Source of the DNA: Maribacter litoralis
GTDB taxonomy: Bacteria; Bacteroidota; Bacteroidia; Flavobacteriales; Flavobacteriaceae
NCBI RefSeq assembly: GCF_003075045.1
Contig: NZ_QCZD01000004.1
Location: 124,001 to 188,000 of the forward strand
DNA: 64,000 bases
Direction: 5' to 3'
Below are positions 1 through 7,878 of the stretch, piece by piece. Both the position numbers and the translations under genes were made by a program. The notes under the pieces were generated by a model. The model saw nothing but the letters and a program-made list of their open reading frames with translations, ran no database searches and was not told the DNA's origin. How positions within the stretch are numbered: position 1 is the first letter of the stretch; the number at the start of each line of letters is the position of its first letter.

Positions 1-249
1 ACCTAAACAATGGGTTAAGGCAAATTTATAAGCCCGGCATTTTCTTCTTTTTTATTCATTAAACCATTTCCTCATTTTAAAAGGTTCTGAATTATTTTTT
101 AGAACCAACACCTGTGTATACGAACTTTTAAAAAGGCCAAGACAAGTAATTTGCGCTTGAAATTGAGCTGCTTCTACTTTTTTAAAAAAAGTGTGATGAT
201 TTAAAAAGTGGTTCGAATAATAGAACATCAATCAAAAAATAATCAAATC
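1..249. other. left-edge non-coding stretch
   Basis: No complete gene is visible. Frame 2 from the left edge is open to a TAA at 29-31, so the C-terminal tail of a plus-strand gene could end here, but nine codons are too few to judge. A weak stem (GGTTCT near 85, AGAACC near 105) has a long A/T loop and is not a convincing terminator. The 3' part is the leader of the next gene. Its 16-nt segment at 224-239 recurs in the leader of the lipoprotein gene at 1750. Confidence 0.4.
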
Positions 250-972
250 ATGAAAAAACAAGGAGTTTTATTAATAGTTATAAGCCTATTGACATTTAAT
301 GTATTTGCCCAAGAAACGTACTTAGACATTGTATTGAATTACACCCCTACCAGTATGAGTTTTGGGGACAACAATGATGCTATAAAAGACTTTAAAAAAG
401 GGTATTGGGGTTTACAAGCCGGCGCATCTTTACAACTGGGTATTACAGATTATTTTTCTGTAGTACCAGAAATGTACTTTGTAATGAAGGGTGCCAAATT
501 AAGCCAGAACAACCCGTTAACGAACCAAGAAACACGAATACGTTTCAACACCTTAGACGTACCGTTTTTAGCTCGTTTGCATCTGTGTGACATATACTTG
601 AATGCCGGACCTGTAGTAAGTTACAATTTAGGAGGAAGAGTAAAAACAGAAGGCACTGAAACTTTGGAAGCAAGTAAAACAAAAATGAATTTTGGAGACG
701 GTGCCGAGAGTTATAGCCGTTGGGATGCCGGACTTCAATTTGGCTTAGGTTATGAAATTCAACTGAAAAAATCACGATTACTTTTAGATTTCCGCTATCA
801 CTACGGTATGGTCGATATGGGCAATGGGACTGACATGTACAACCGGTATTTTAATATGAATATACTACTGGCTAAAAAATGGAAACAAAATCCATTATCA
901 AAAGCCAAAACAAGAGATATAGCTCTTTGGAAAGCCGTTGACAGCAATCCGTTTGCACTACAGAACAATTAA
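250..972 (+). CDS. outer-membrane beta-barrel protein, PorT/porin family
   Basis: A secreted protein of 240 residues. I chose the ATG at 250 because it begins a clean signal peptide (MKKQGVLLIVISLL, cleavage after FAQ); the upstream in-frame start at 208 adds 14 polar residues. The rest alternates hydrophobic and polar residues with aromatic strand ends, such as the LHLCDIYLNAGPVVSYNLGGR segment near residues 110-130. This is typical of the eight-stranded outer membrane beta-barrel (PF13568-type) family common in Bacteroidota. The last 30 residues are polar and extend past the final predicted strand. The specific role is unknown: such proteins may be small porins or structural barrels. The DUF4386 gene follows 17 bp downstream and may be co-transcribed. 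Confidence 0.75.
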   Translation: MKKQGVLLIVISLLTFNVFAQETYLDIVLNYTPTSMSFGDNNDAIKDFKKGYWGLQAGASLQLGITDYFSVVPEMYFVMKGAKLSQNNPLTNQETRIRFNTLDVPFLARLHLCDIYLNAGPVVSYNLGGRVKTEGTETLEASKTKMNFGDGAESYSRWDAGLQFGLGYEIQLKKSRLLLDFRYHYGMVDMGNGTDMYNRYFNMNILLAKKWKQNPLSKAKTRDIALWKAVDSNPFALQNN

Positions 973-989
973 TTAAGGGTTTATTCATC

Positions 990-1670
990 ATGAAATCAAA
1001 CAAAAACACCGCTAGAATTGCAGGCGCACTGTATCTGTTGGTCATCATATTTGGTGTATTTGCAGAAAAGTATGTTCGTGCTAGCCTTATAGATATAGAA
1101 AACAACGAAAAAACAATATCGAATATTCTTGAGCACGAGTTTTTATTTCGCTTAGGTTTTCTAAGTGATTTAGGTATGCAATTCGCCTACTTTTTACTTG
1201 CCATGTTTCTTTACCGTATCCTAAAGAACATCAATGAATGGATAGCTAAAACCATGCTCTTAAGTGTATGTATTGCCGTAGCCATAATGTGTATTAATAT
1301 GCTGAACCATTATGCACCCTTGCTTTTGTTAAGTGCAACTTTTGAGTCCACAATAAATACGAAAAACTTAATTGTCTTCTATGTACAAATGCATAGCCAA
1401 GGTTACCACATTGCGCAACTTTTCTTTGGCTTCTGCCTACTTCCTTTAGGCTATTTAATACTTAAACACAAAGGCTTCCCAAAAATTATTGGATACCTAC
1501 TTATGATAGGTTGTATAGGTTACCTATTAGATTTTGCGCTCTACTTCTTATCACCTGGGGCAAGCAAAAACCTTTCTGAATATATTACCGCTCCCGCAGA
1601 TTTAGGAGAAATCAGTCTGTGCATATACCTTCTTGTAATCGGGGTAAAATTAAAAAGTACCGAATCATAA
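990..1670 (+). CDS. DUF4386 family integral membrane protein
   Basis: A 226-residue inner-membrane protein with about six hydrophobic helices. The N-terminal pattern, NTARIAGALYLLVIIFGVFA, with a polar loop and then a FLFRLGFLSDLG segment, is the signature of the DUF4386 family. The family has no established biochemical role. The gene starts 17 bp after the porin-like gene and ends 79 bp before the serine hydrolase lipoprotein gene. I see no catalytic or metal-binding motif. Family assignment is confident; function is unknown. Confidence 0.8.
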   Translation: MKSNKNTARIAGALYLLVIIFGVFAEKYVRASLIDIENNEKTISNILEHEFLFRLGFLSDLGMQFAYFLLAMFLYRILKNINEWIAKTMLLSVCIAVAIMCINMLNHYAPLLLLSATFESTINTKNLIVFYVQMHSQGYHIAQLFFGFCLLPLGYLILKHKGFPKIIGYLLMIGCIGYLLDFALYFLSPGASKNLSEYITAPADLGEISLCIYLLVIGVKLKSTES

Positions 1671-1749
1671 ATCAGAACGACTGGTACGCCATAATACCAA
1701 ATATTTGCATCAAATAATAATTAAAACATCAATCAAAAAACAAACAACT

Positions 1750-3006
1750 ATGACAACATTATCAAGATTCATCGGAATATTACTTTTAGCCTTTATCACG
1801 CTATTGACATCTTGTTCAAGCGACGACGACATTTCTACATTTCCAGAACCAGATGCAGCAATGACTAGTGCAGAATTAACTACTTATTTTAAAACCCTGG
1901 CCGAAGACTCAGAAATACCTGGCTTTGCTGTAAGTATTGTAAAAGATGGCGCAATCGTATATCAAAATGCGGTAGGTTATGCGAATATTGAAAATGAGGT
2001 AGCATACACAAACCAAACTGTAAATTTCATAGCATCATTAAGCAAAACATTTGTTGGTGCCGCAACCGCAAAAGCTATTTCAGACGGGCATTTTACGTTA
2101 GACACCAATATCAATGAACTATTGCCTGTACCTATTACCAATCCAAAACAACCTAATGCCGTGATTACAATAAGGCATTTGGTAACACATACCTCTGGAT
2201 TAATTGATAATGTAGAAAGCTATTTAGCTCACAACTATTATATTCTTCCGGGAGAGAATACTTCAACCACAGGAGCAAACATTTTAAAAAATGCTACGGG
2301 ATTGGAACAAAGAGCTGGTGAATCATTAGAAGATTTTTTAGCAAATTATTTTCTTGAAGATGGAGATTTATACAGTACCGCTAATTTTGCCAATGTAAAA
2401 CCCGGAGAGGTCTGGAATTATTCTAACACCGGCACCGCATTAATGGGGTATATTATTGAAACCGTTACAGAACAGTCATTTGATGATTATGTCAAGCAAA
2501 CAATACTTGCTCCCCTTCAAATGAATGCGTCTACATTTAATCTAGATGAAGTAAATACGAACGCAACTGCCACATGTTATTTAGAAAAAGGCATTCCACT
2601 ACCCAAATACGCCTTTGATTCTTACCCAGAAGGCGGTCTGTTCACCAATAATGAAGATATGGGTATCTATTTGTTGGAAATGAGCAAAGGTTTGAGCGAA
2701 GGTGCCACCACGTTATTTGGGTCATCTTCTTACGATATGCTTTTTAATTACCAATTAGCGGACGGAATAGTTCCTAGCAATTTTGCCGACAACCATGGTT
2801 TGTTCTGGTATTCGTACAACAATCATTGGGCACATGGTGGCAATGACCCAGGTGTATCAACATACATAGAATTAGCTGATGATGGCTCATGGGGGTATAC
2901 CATATTATCTAATATGGATGCCGTATTTGGCGCAAATGAGGCTAAATATCTTCAAGTCAAAGAAAAAATAGAAGAAGGCATTCAAGTCTATTTAGAGAGT
3001 AATTAA
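1750..3006 (+). CDS. class-C beta-lactamase-like serine hydrolase, lipoprotein
   Basis: A 418-residue serine hydrolase of the penicillin-binding-protein-like fold. The ATG at 1750 is preferred because it starts a lipoprotein signal peptide with lipobox LLTSC; the longer frame from 1705 adds 15 residues. All three active-site elements of the family are present: SLSK (SxxK, nucleophile Ser and Lys) near residue 97, YSN (YxN) in NYSNTGTALMGY near residue 222, and HGG in WAHGGNDPG near residue 360. It is probably anchored in the periplasm or outer membrane. Family members include D-aminopeptidases, esterases and PBP4*-like enzymes, so true beta-lactamase activity should not be assumed. A second, divergent copy follows 51 bp downstream. 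Confidence 0.85.
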   Translation: MTTLSRFIGILLLAFITLLTSCSSDDDISTFPEPDAAMTSAELTTYFKTLAEDSEIPGFAVSIVKDGAIVYQNAVGYANIENEVAYTNQTVNFIASLSKTFVGAATAKAISDGHFTLDTNINELLPVPITNPKQPNAVITIRHLVTHTSGLIDNVESYLAHNYYILPGENTSTTGANILKNATGLEQRAGESLEDFLANYFLEDGDLYSTANFANVKPGEVWNYSNTGTALMGYIIETVTEQSFDDYVKQTILAPLQMNASTFNLDEVNTNATATCYLEKGIPLPKYAFDSYPEGGLFTNNEDMGIYLLEMSKGLSEGATTLFGSSSYDMLFNYQLADGIVPSNFADNHGLFWYSYNNHWAHGGNDPGVSTYIELADDGSWGYTILSNMDAVFGANEAKYLQVKEKIEEGIQVYLESN

Positions 3007-3057
3007 AAAGTTTAATGAGTTCCCCCATCATTAACCGCTAGCAAAAAGCAGAAAATC

Positions 3058-4233
3058 ATGAAAATCAAAATTTTATTGATCATAGTTTTTCTTACTTACG
3101 GATCAAACTATAGTCAAAAAACGATACAGGTCAAAACAAAGATAGATTCTCTATTTAGTGTACAACTGCAAGATAAATTAGTTCACAATGCTTTTCTTTC
3201 TGTGTATTCCGAAAAGTTAGAAATTGATTGGAATTATAGCAATGGAGCATTTAAAAACGGAGAAAAAGTAACTAAAAACAATCCTTTTCACAGCACCAGC
3301 GTTGCCAAGACGTTTACTGCCGTCTTAATAATGCAATTGCAGGAAGATGGTAAGTTAGATATAGATGACCCTATTGCCGAATATCTAGCGGGCGATATTA
3401 TAAAAGCATTACACGTGTATAACGGTATAGATTATTCAAAGCAAATTTTGATAAAGCATCTGTTACAACACACTTCTGGACTACCAGATTATTTTATGGA
3501 TACCCCAGAAACAGGTTCGCCTTTTATGGAGCAACTATTTACACATCCTGATAGGTTTTGGCAACCTAAAGAGCTAATAGATTTTTCAAAATCCCAGCTA
3601 CAAGCTCATTTTGTTCCCGGTACTGATTACAACTATTGTGATACAGAATATGTTCTGTTGGGTTTATTAATAGAAGAACTAACAGGTAAACCATATCATG
3701 AAGTTATTTCGGAAAAAATTTTTAATCCCTTAAAAATGGAACATTCCCATATGCCGTTACGGTCAAAACCAGCAAATACAACTACTGGAAAATTATCGGA
3801 ATTTTATGTTGATGACACTGATATAAGTTTATTTAAAAGCTTAAGTGCCGATTGGGCCGGCGGAGGATTAGCAACGACCTCAAAAGAGTTACTCACGTTT
3901 TATCGCGCTTTATATAATGCTAAAATCATTTCAAAAAAAAGCTTTAAGTCAATGCAAAGTTGGACCGATGAATCTTATGGGTTAGAGTATGGATACGGAC
4001 TTAGAAAGTTTCAATTGAAAAAATTATATCAACATCTACCAAGCTTAACGCTCATAGGTCATTCGGGTACTTCTGGCTCATTTATGTACTACTGTCCAGA
4101 ATTAGACGTGTATTTAACGGGTACTTTTAACCAGACAGCGTATCAAAAAAAGCATGTTGATTTTATGGTATCTGTTTTATCACAATTAAAAAATCTGTCT
4201 AAAGTAAAAAGCAAAGTAAATGGAAAAAGATGA
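3058..4233 (+). CDS. class-C beta-lactamase-like serine hydrolase with altered YxN motif
   Basis: A 391-residue exported serine hydrolase (signal peptide MKIKILLIIVFLTYG, cleavage after NYSQ). The SxxK motif is SVAK near residue 81. A small/HxG-type third motif is present as HSGTSGS near residue 339. The second motif, expected as YxN, reads YCD in NYCDTEYVLLG, so the usual Asn is replaced by Asp. This may change the specificity or signal a non-lactamase esterase or peptidase. Its last 14 bp overlap the start of the next gene, which argues for co-transcription with the NAD(P)-binding protein. The substrate is unknown. Confidence 0.8.
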   Translation: MKIKILLIIVFLTYGSNYSQKTIQVKTKIDSLFSVQLQDKLVHNAFLSVYSEKLEIDWNYSNGAFKNGEKVTKNNPFHSTSVAKTFTAVLIMQLQEDGKLDIDDPIAEYLAGDIIKALHVYNGIDYSKQILIKHLLQHTSGLPDYFMDTPETGSPFMEQLFTHPDRFWQPKELIDFSKSQLQAHFVPGTDYNYCDTEYVLLGLLIEELTGKPYHEVISEKIFNPLKMEHSHMPLRSKPANTTTGKLSEFYVDDTDISLFKSLSADWAGGGLATTSKELLTFYRALYNAKIISKKSFKSMQSWTDESYGLEYGYGLRKFQLKKLYQHLPSLTLIGHSGTSGSFMYYCPELDVYLTGTFNQTAYQKKHVDFMVSVLSQLKNLSKVKSKVNGKR

Positions 4234-5089
4234 GACCGTAATACTTGCAGGAGCTACTGGTTATTTAGGCGATTACATAGCCCAAGAACTCTACCAACGT
4301 AGTATACAGACTATAATTCTTGCTAGAAACACCAAAAAAGCGGCACATTTAGCAAATAGCCATACTAAAATAATAAAATCAGAGGTAACCGATAGCAAAA
4401 CTTTGCATGGGTATTTTGAAGGAGTAACCACAGTAATCTCAACTGTTGGCATAACACGCCAAAAAGATGGATTAACGTATATGGATGTTGATTACCAAGC
4501 CAATAAAAACCTACTACAAGAAGCTAAGAAAGCTGGCGTTAAAAAGTTCGTATATGTTTCTGTCCTAAACGGAAAACAACATAGAAATTTAAAAATTATT
4601 GAAGCCAAAGAGTTATTTGTAGATGAATTGATTGCTTCTGGTTTGAACTATACCATCATACGCCCAAACGGATTCTTTTCAGATATGAAAGACTTTTTAA
4701 ATATGGCCAAGAAGGGAAAAGTGTATCTTTTTGGTAGTGGAGAGAAAAAAATAAATCCCATCCATGGCAAAGATTTAGCCATTGCTTGTGTAGATAGTAT
4801 TCGAGTATCAAACGAAGAAATCAATATCGGTGGTCCGGATATTTTAACCCAAAACGAAATAGCAGAACTGGCTCTTTTGGCCAGTGGAAAACCAATAAAC
4901 ATTATTCATATACCCCATTGGATCAGAAAATCGATTCTAAAATTAGTTCGAACATTCACTTCATCAAAAACCTACGGACCAATAGAGTTTTTCTTAACTT
5001 TAATGGCTGAAGATGCTATTGCGCCACGTTATGGCAGCAATCGGTTGGTTACATTTTTTCATGATGAAATGGATGTTTTAAAACCATAA
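4220..5089 (+). CDS. NAD(P)-binding SDR/NmrA-like protein
   Basis: A 289-residue cytosolic protein of the extended or atypical short-chain dehydrogenase (NmrA-like) type. The dinucleotide-binding glycine motif GATGYLG is at residues 11-17, followed by the second-strand ILAR. Further Rossmann elements are TVISTVGIT near residue 75 and KFVYVSVLNG near residue 112. The Tyr-xxx-Lys catalytic pair of classical SDRs is not obvious; the corresponding helix reads KIIEAKELFVDELIASG, which suits atypical SDRs that bind NAD(P) or act on quinones or isoprenoids. The start overlaps the upstream hydrolase gene by 14 bp. The substrate cannot be told. Confidence 0.8.
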   Translation: MEKDETVILAGATGYLGDYIAQELYQRSIQTIILARNTKKAAHLANSHTKIIKSEVTDSKTLHGYFEGVTTVISTVGITRQKDGLTYMDVDYQANKNLLQEAKKAGVKKFVYVSVLNGKQHRNLKIIEAKELFVDELIASGLNYTIIRPNGFFSDMKDFLNMAKKGKVYLFGSGEKKINPIHGKDLAIACVDSIRVSNEEINIGGPDILTQNEIAELALLASGKPINIIHIPHWIRKSILKLVRTFTSSKTYGPIEFFLTLMAEDAIAPRYGSNRLVTFFHDEMDVLKP

Positions 5090-5122
5090 CTTTCATAAGT
5101 TTTTCTCATTCAAAATCAAATT

Positions 5123-5743
5123 ATGACCATTCCTGACAAAAACACTTTATTTCCATTAGAAAACTATGATAGATTATGTTTCTTAAAAAATATCATCAAA
5201 AACCCAAATATCGTTGTTGGCGATTATACCTATTATGATGATTTTGAAGATGTTGCCAACTTTGAGAAAAACGTAAAATACCATTTTGATTTTGTAGGTG
5301 ACCAACTCATAATTGGTAAGTTCTGTATGATCGCTTCAGGTGTTACTTTTATTATGAATGGTGCCAACCATTTAAGTAAATCAATTTCGGCCTACCCATT
5401 TGCCATTTTCGGTAAAGATTGGCAACATGCCATGGATGGAAAAACCTACCCTACCAAAGGAAATACTGTAATTGGCAATGATGTTTGGATAGGATTCAAC
5501 GCAACCATTATGCCTGGAATCAACATTGGAGATGGTGCCATTATTGCAAGTAATGCTACGGTTACAAAAGATGTACCGCCTTATGCCGTTGTTGGTGGTA
5601 ATCCTGCCAAAGTGATTAGAAAACGGTTTTCTGATGTAGACATAACCAAACTTCTTGAATTGAAATGGTGGAACTGGCCTATAGAAAAGATAACGGCAAA
5701 TGTACAACACCTTACAGGTGAACATTTAGATAGCTTAAAATAA
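5123..5743 (+). CDS. CatB/Vat-type hexapeptide-repeat O-acetyltransferase
   Basis: A 206-residue left-handed beta-helix acetyltransferase of the xenobiotic acetyltransferase group (CatB/VatA-like). Characteristic stretches are VGDYTYYDD near residue 32, IGKFCMIASGVTFIMNGANH near 72 (containing the family catalytic His), IGNDVWIGFNATIMPGINIGDGAIIASNATVTKD near 114-147 (hexapeptide repeats), and PYAVVGGNPAKVIRKRF near 150. Members transfer acetyl from acetyl-CoA to chloramphenicol, streptogramin A or unknown metabolites. Chromosomal copies like this are common and do not by themselves imply resistance. Its stop is one base from the stop of the convergent RidA gene. Confidence 0.88.
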   Translation: MTIPDKNTLFPLENYDRLCFLKNIIKNPNIVVGDYTYYDDFEDVANFEKNVKYHFDFVGDQLIIGKFCMIASGVTFIMNGANHLSKSISAYPFAIFGKDWQHAMDGKTYPTKGNTVIGNDVWIGFNATIMPGINIGDGAIIASNATVTKDVPPYAVVGGNPAKVIRKRFSDVDITKLLELKWWNWPIEKITANVQHLTGEHLDSLK

Positions 5744-5744
5744 A

Positions 5745-6317
5745 TTACTCATAAACCTCAACGACCATTTCTATTTCAACAGCCATATTGCCAGGTAAGG
5801 AGCCCATACCAACTGCGGCACGCGCATGCTTGCCATTGTCACCAAAAATTTCAACCATTAAATCCGAATAGCCGTTAATTACTTTAGAATGGTCTTTAAA
5901 GTCTGGTAAAGCATTCACCATACCATGTACACTTACTATTCTTTTTACTTTATTAAGATTACCCAATTCAGCCTTTAAAACCGATAATTGATTAATCCCC
6001 ACTTCTCTTGCCGCTTGGTAACCTTGTTCTACAGTTAAACTATCGCCCAATTTGCCTACAATATTTTCACCATTAGCTTGCTTTGGTCCTTTACCCGCTA
6101 AAAATAATAGATTGCCCGTTCTTGCAGCGTGTACATAATTTGCTACGGGAGTTCCTTGATCTCTAAGTACAATACCCAAACGTTCTAAATTAGCTTCAGG
6201 ATTATAATTTCTATCTACCGTTTCGGTTTCTAGTACTTTTTGATTCTCATTTCCTTTATTTTCATCTGCACAACCGATTACTAAAAAGGTTAAAAGGACA
6301 TACATACAGTGTTTCAT
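5745..6317 (-). CDS. RidA/YjgF/UK114-family protein carrying a lipoprotein signal
   Basis: A 190-residue protein made of a RidA domain (about residues 45-190) behind a lipoprotein signal (MKHCMYVLLTFLVIGC, lipobox VIGC). The upstream in-frame start at 6332 is a TTG, so the ATG at 6317 is preferred. The RidA C-terminus is recognisable as HARAAVGMGSLPGNMAVEIEM, keeping the Arg that binds carboxylates in imine deaminases. Canonical RidA is cytosolic and hydrolyses reactive enamines and imines. Here the signal predicts a periplasmic or outer-membrane location, so the substrate may differ. It stands alone, convergent to the acetyltransferase and divergent from the MFS gene. Confidence 0.85.
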   Translation of the reverse strand: MKHCMYVLLTFLVIGCADENKGNENQKVLETETVDRNYNPEANLERLGIVLRDQGTPVANYVHAARTGNLLFLAGKGPKQANGENIVGKLGDSLTVEQGYQAAREVGINQLSVLKAELGNLNKVKRIVSVHGMVNALPDFKDHSKVINGYSDLMVEIFGDNGKHARAAVGMGSLPGNMAVEIEMVVEVYE

Positions 6318-6555
6318 AATTTCAGGTTTCAATGGAGTTATTTCAGCTACAAGTTACCTAATACTTCATTATCAACACAATACCTCAAAAAAAGCTACGT
6401 ATTCTATTACATAAAAAACACTAAAAATTGTGTAAATGCTATTTTTTGTGCATTCCGTCGTAGTTTAGGTATCATTTTACTAAAAAAGCATTGATATTAT
6501 TTCATTTTTATTAGTTTAGCAAATTAACCAAAACAACAACTAAATCAATTCAAAT

Positions 6556-7800
6556 ATGGAAAGTTCTACAACGACTTCTAAAGTAAATGCCAACAGGCTC
6601 TTTTATGCCAGTTGCTTTGCCCTAATCACCACAGCTTTTTCATTTGCCATAGCGGCAGGTATTTTAGACCAGCTAAAAACAGAATTAGAATTAAGCGCTA
6701 GTCAGGCCGGCTTAATTACATCTATGTGGTTTTTAGGTTTCCCAATTGCCATGGTTATTGGCGGTTTGATCTATCATAAAGTAGGTGGTAAGGTAATTAT
6801 GCAATTTGCTTTTTTTGCACATTCTATCGGTATTTTACTTTTAATTTTCTCTGGCAACTATATAGGACTTTTAATAGCAAATTTACTAATAGGTCTTGGT
6901 AACGGATGTACCGAGGCGGCTTGTAACCCCATGATTGCCGATGCTTATAAAGGCAACAGAATGAGCACGATGCTAAACAGATTCCACATGTGGTTTCCTG
7001 GTGGTATTGCCGTAGGTAGTTTGTTATCTGGTTTCATGACAGATTTTGGAATTACCGGACAAAGTCAAGTTTGGCTACTATTAATACCTGCTATTATTTA
7101 TGCATTCTTATTTTATGGTCAAACATGGCCTAAAGCTAAAATAGAGGAAGCAGCAACCATTAGCGGAAACTTAAAAGGTATGTTTACTCCGTTATTCTTA
7201 TTCATTGGAGTATGTATGGCATTGACTGCTATTTCGGAATTTGGACCAAACCAATGGGTAGGTCTCATACTATCTAAAAGTGGTGCCGAGCCTACATTAA
7301 TTTTAGCATTGACTGCCGGATTAATGGCGGTTGCACGTTTCTTTGGAGGCAGCATGGTAGCCAAATTCAATCAAACGGGTGTTCTTTTAGGATCTGCAAT
7401 TCTTGCCACCTTAGGTATTTATCTGTTCAGTACACAAACTGGTACAATGGCATACGTTGCTGCTATAATATTCGCTTTGGGTGTTGCTTATTTCTGGCCT
7501 AACATGATTGGTTTAACAGCTACTAAAACTCCAAAAACCGGAGCGTTGGGCATGTCGATCATTGGTGCAATTGGTATGTTCTCTACATCAATATTTCAAC
7601 CCATTATTGGGGGTTGGATCGATGCCGATAGAGCTGCAGCAGAAGCACAAGGGTTTACCGGTGATGAATTAGAATTAATCTCAGGACAAGAAACCTTAAG
7701 TACCATGGTACTTTTCCCTGCTATCTTAATTGTATTATTCACCATTCTTTATTTCTGGTTAAAGAACAAGGAGAGTAAAGGAGAAATTGCCACGGCATAA
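6556..7800 (+). CDS. MFS transporter
   Basis: A 414-residue integral membrane protein with about 12 hydrophobic helices. Helices 1-2 read CFALITTAFSFAIAAGILDQL and SQAGLITSMWFLGFPIAMVIGG. The loop after helix 2 has YHKVGGKV, the shortened GxxxDRxGR-like loop of the major facilitator superfamily. Helix 4 contains GLGNGCTEAACNPM, and a YFWPNMIGLTATKTPKTGALGMS stretch sits near residue 315, a pattern shared with sugar-type (FucP/NarK-like) MFS carriers of Bacteroidota. The substrate is unknown. A bidirectional hairpin lies just downstream. Confidence 0.85.
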   Translation: MESSTTTSKVNANRLFYASCFALITTAFSFAIAAGILDQLKTELELSASQAGLITSMWFLGFPIAMVIGGLIYHKVGGKVIMQFAFFAHSIGILLLIFSGNYIGLLIANLLIGLGNGCTEAACNPMIADAYKGNRMSTMLNRFHMWFPGGIAVGSLLSGFMTDFGITGQSQVWLLLIPAIIYAFLFYGQTWPKAKIEEAATISGNLKGMFTPLFLFIGVCMALTAISEFGPNQWVGLILSKSGAEPTLILALTAGLMAVARFFGGSMVAKFNQTGVLLGSAILATLGIYLFSTQTGTMAYVAAIIFALGVAYFWPNMIGLTATKTPKTGALGMSIIGAIGMFSTSIFQPIIGGWIDADRAAAEAQGFTGDELELISGQETLSTMVLFPAILIVLFTILYFWLKNKESKGEIATA

Positions 7801-7822
7801 CGACTATACTTTATATAAAAAA

Positions 7823-7850
7823 AGCCGAGCAATTGATTGATTGCTCGGCT
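7823..7850. terminator. bidirectional intrinsic terminator
   Basis: A hairpin with arms AGCCGAGCAAT (7823-7833) and ATTGCTCGGCT (7840-7850) and a 6-nt loop. It is flanked by a run of A on the left and a run of T on the right, so it can stop transcription from both convergent genes: the MFS gene (ends 7800) and methylmalonyl-CoA mutase (ends 7879). Confidence 0.9.
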
Positions 7851-7878
7851 TTTTTATTTTTTTCTTAATTATATAATA

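Noticed and set aside
85..110. GGTTCT/AGAACC stem near the left edge as a terminator
   Set aside because: Six-base stem with a 12-nt A/T loop; the gene it would end is not visible.
1750..4233. Tandem duplication of the two serine hydrolases
   Set aside because: Motifs and surrounding sequence differ so much that recent duplication is not supported; they are just same-fold neighbours.
5123..5743. Acquired antibiotic-resistance acetyltransferase
   Set aside because: The fold fits CatB/Vat, but the gene sits among chromosomal genes with no mobile element and similar composition; the substrate is unknown.
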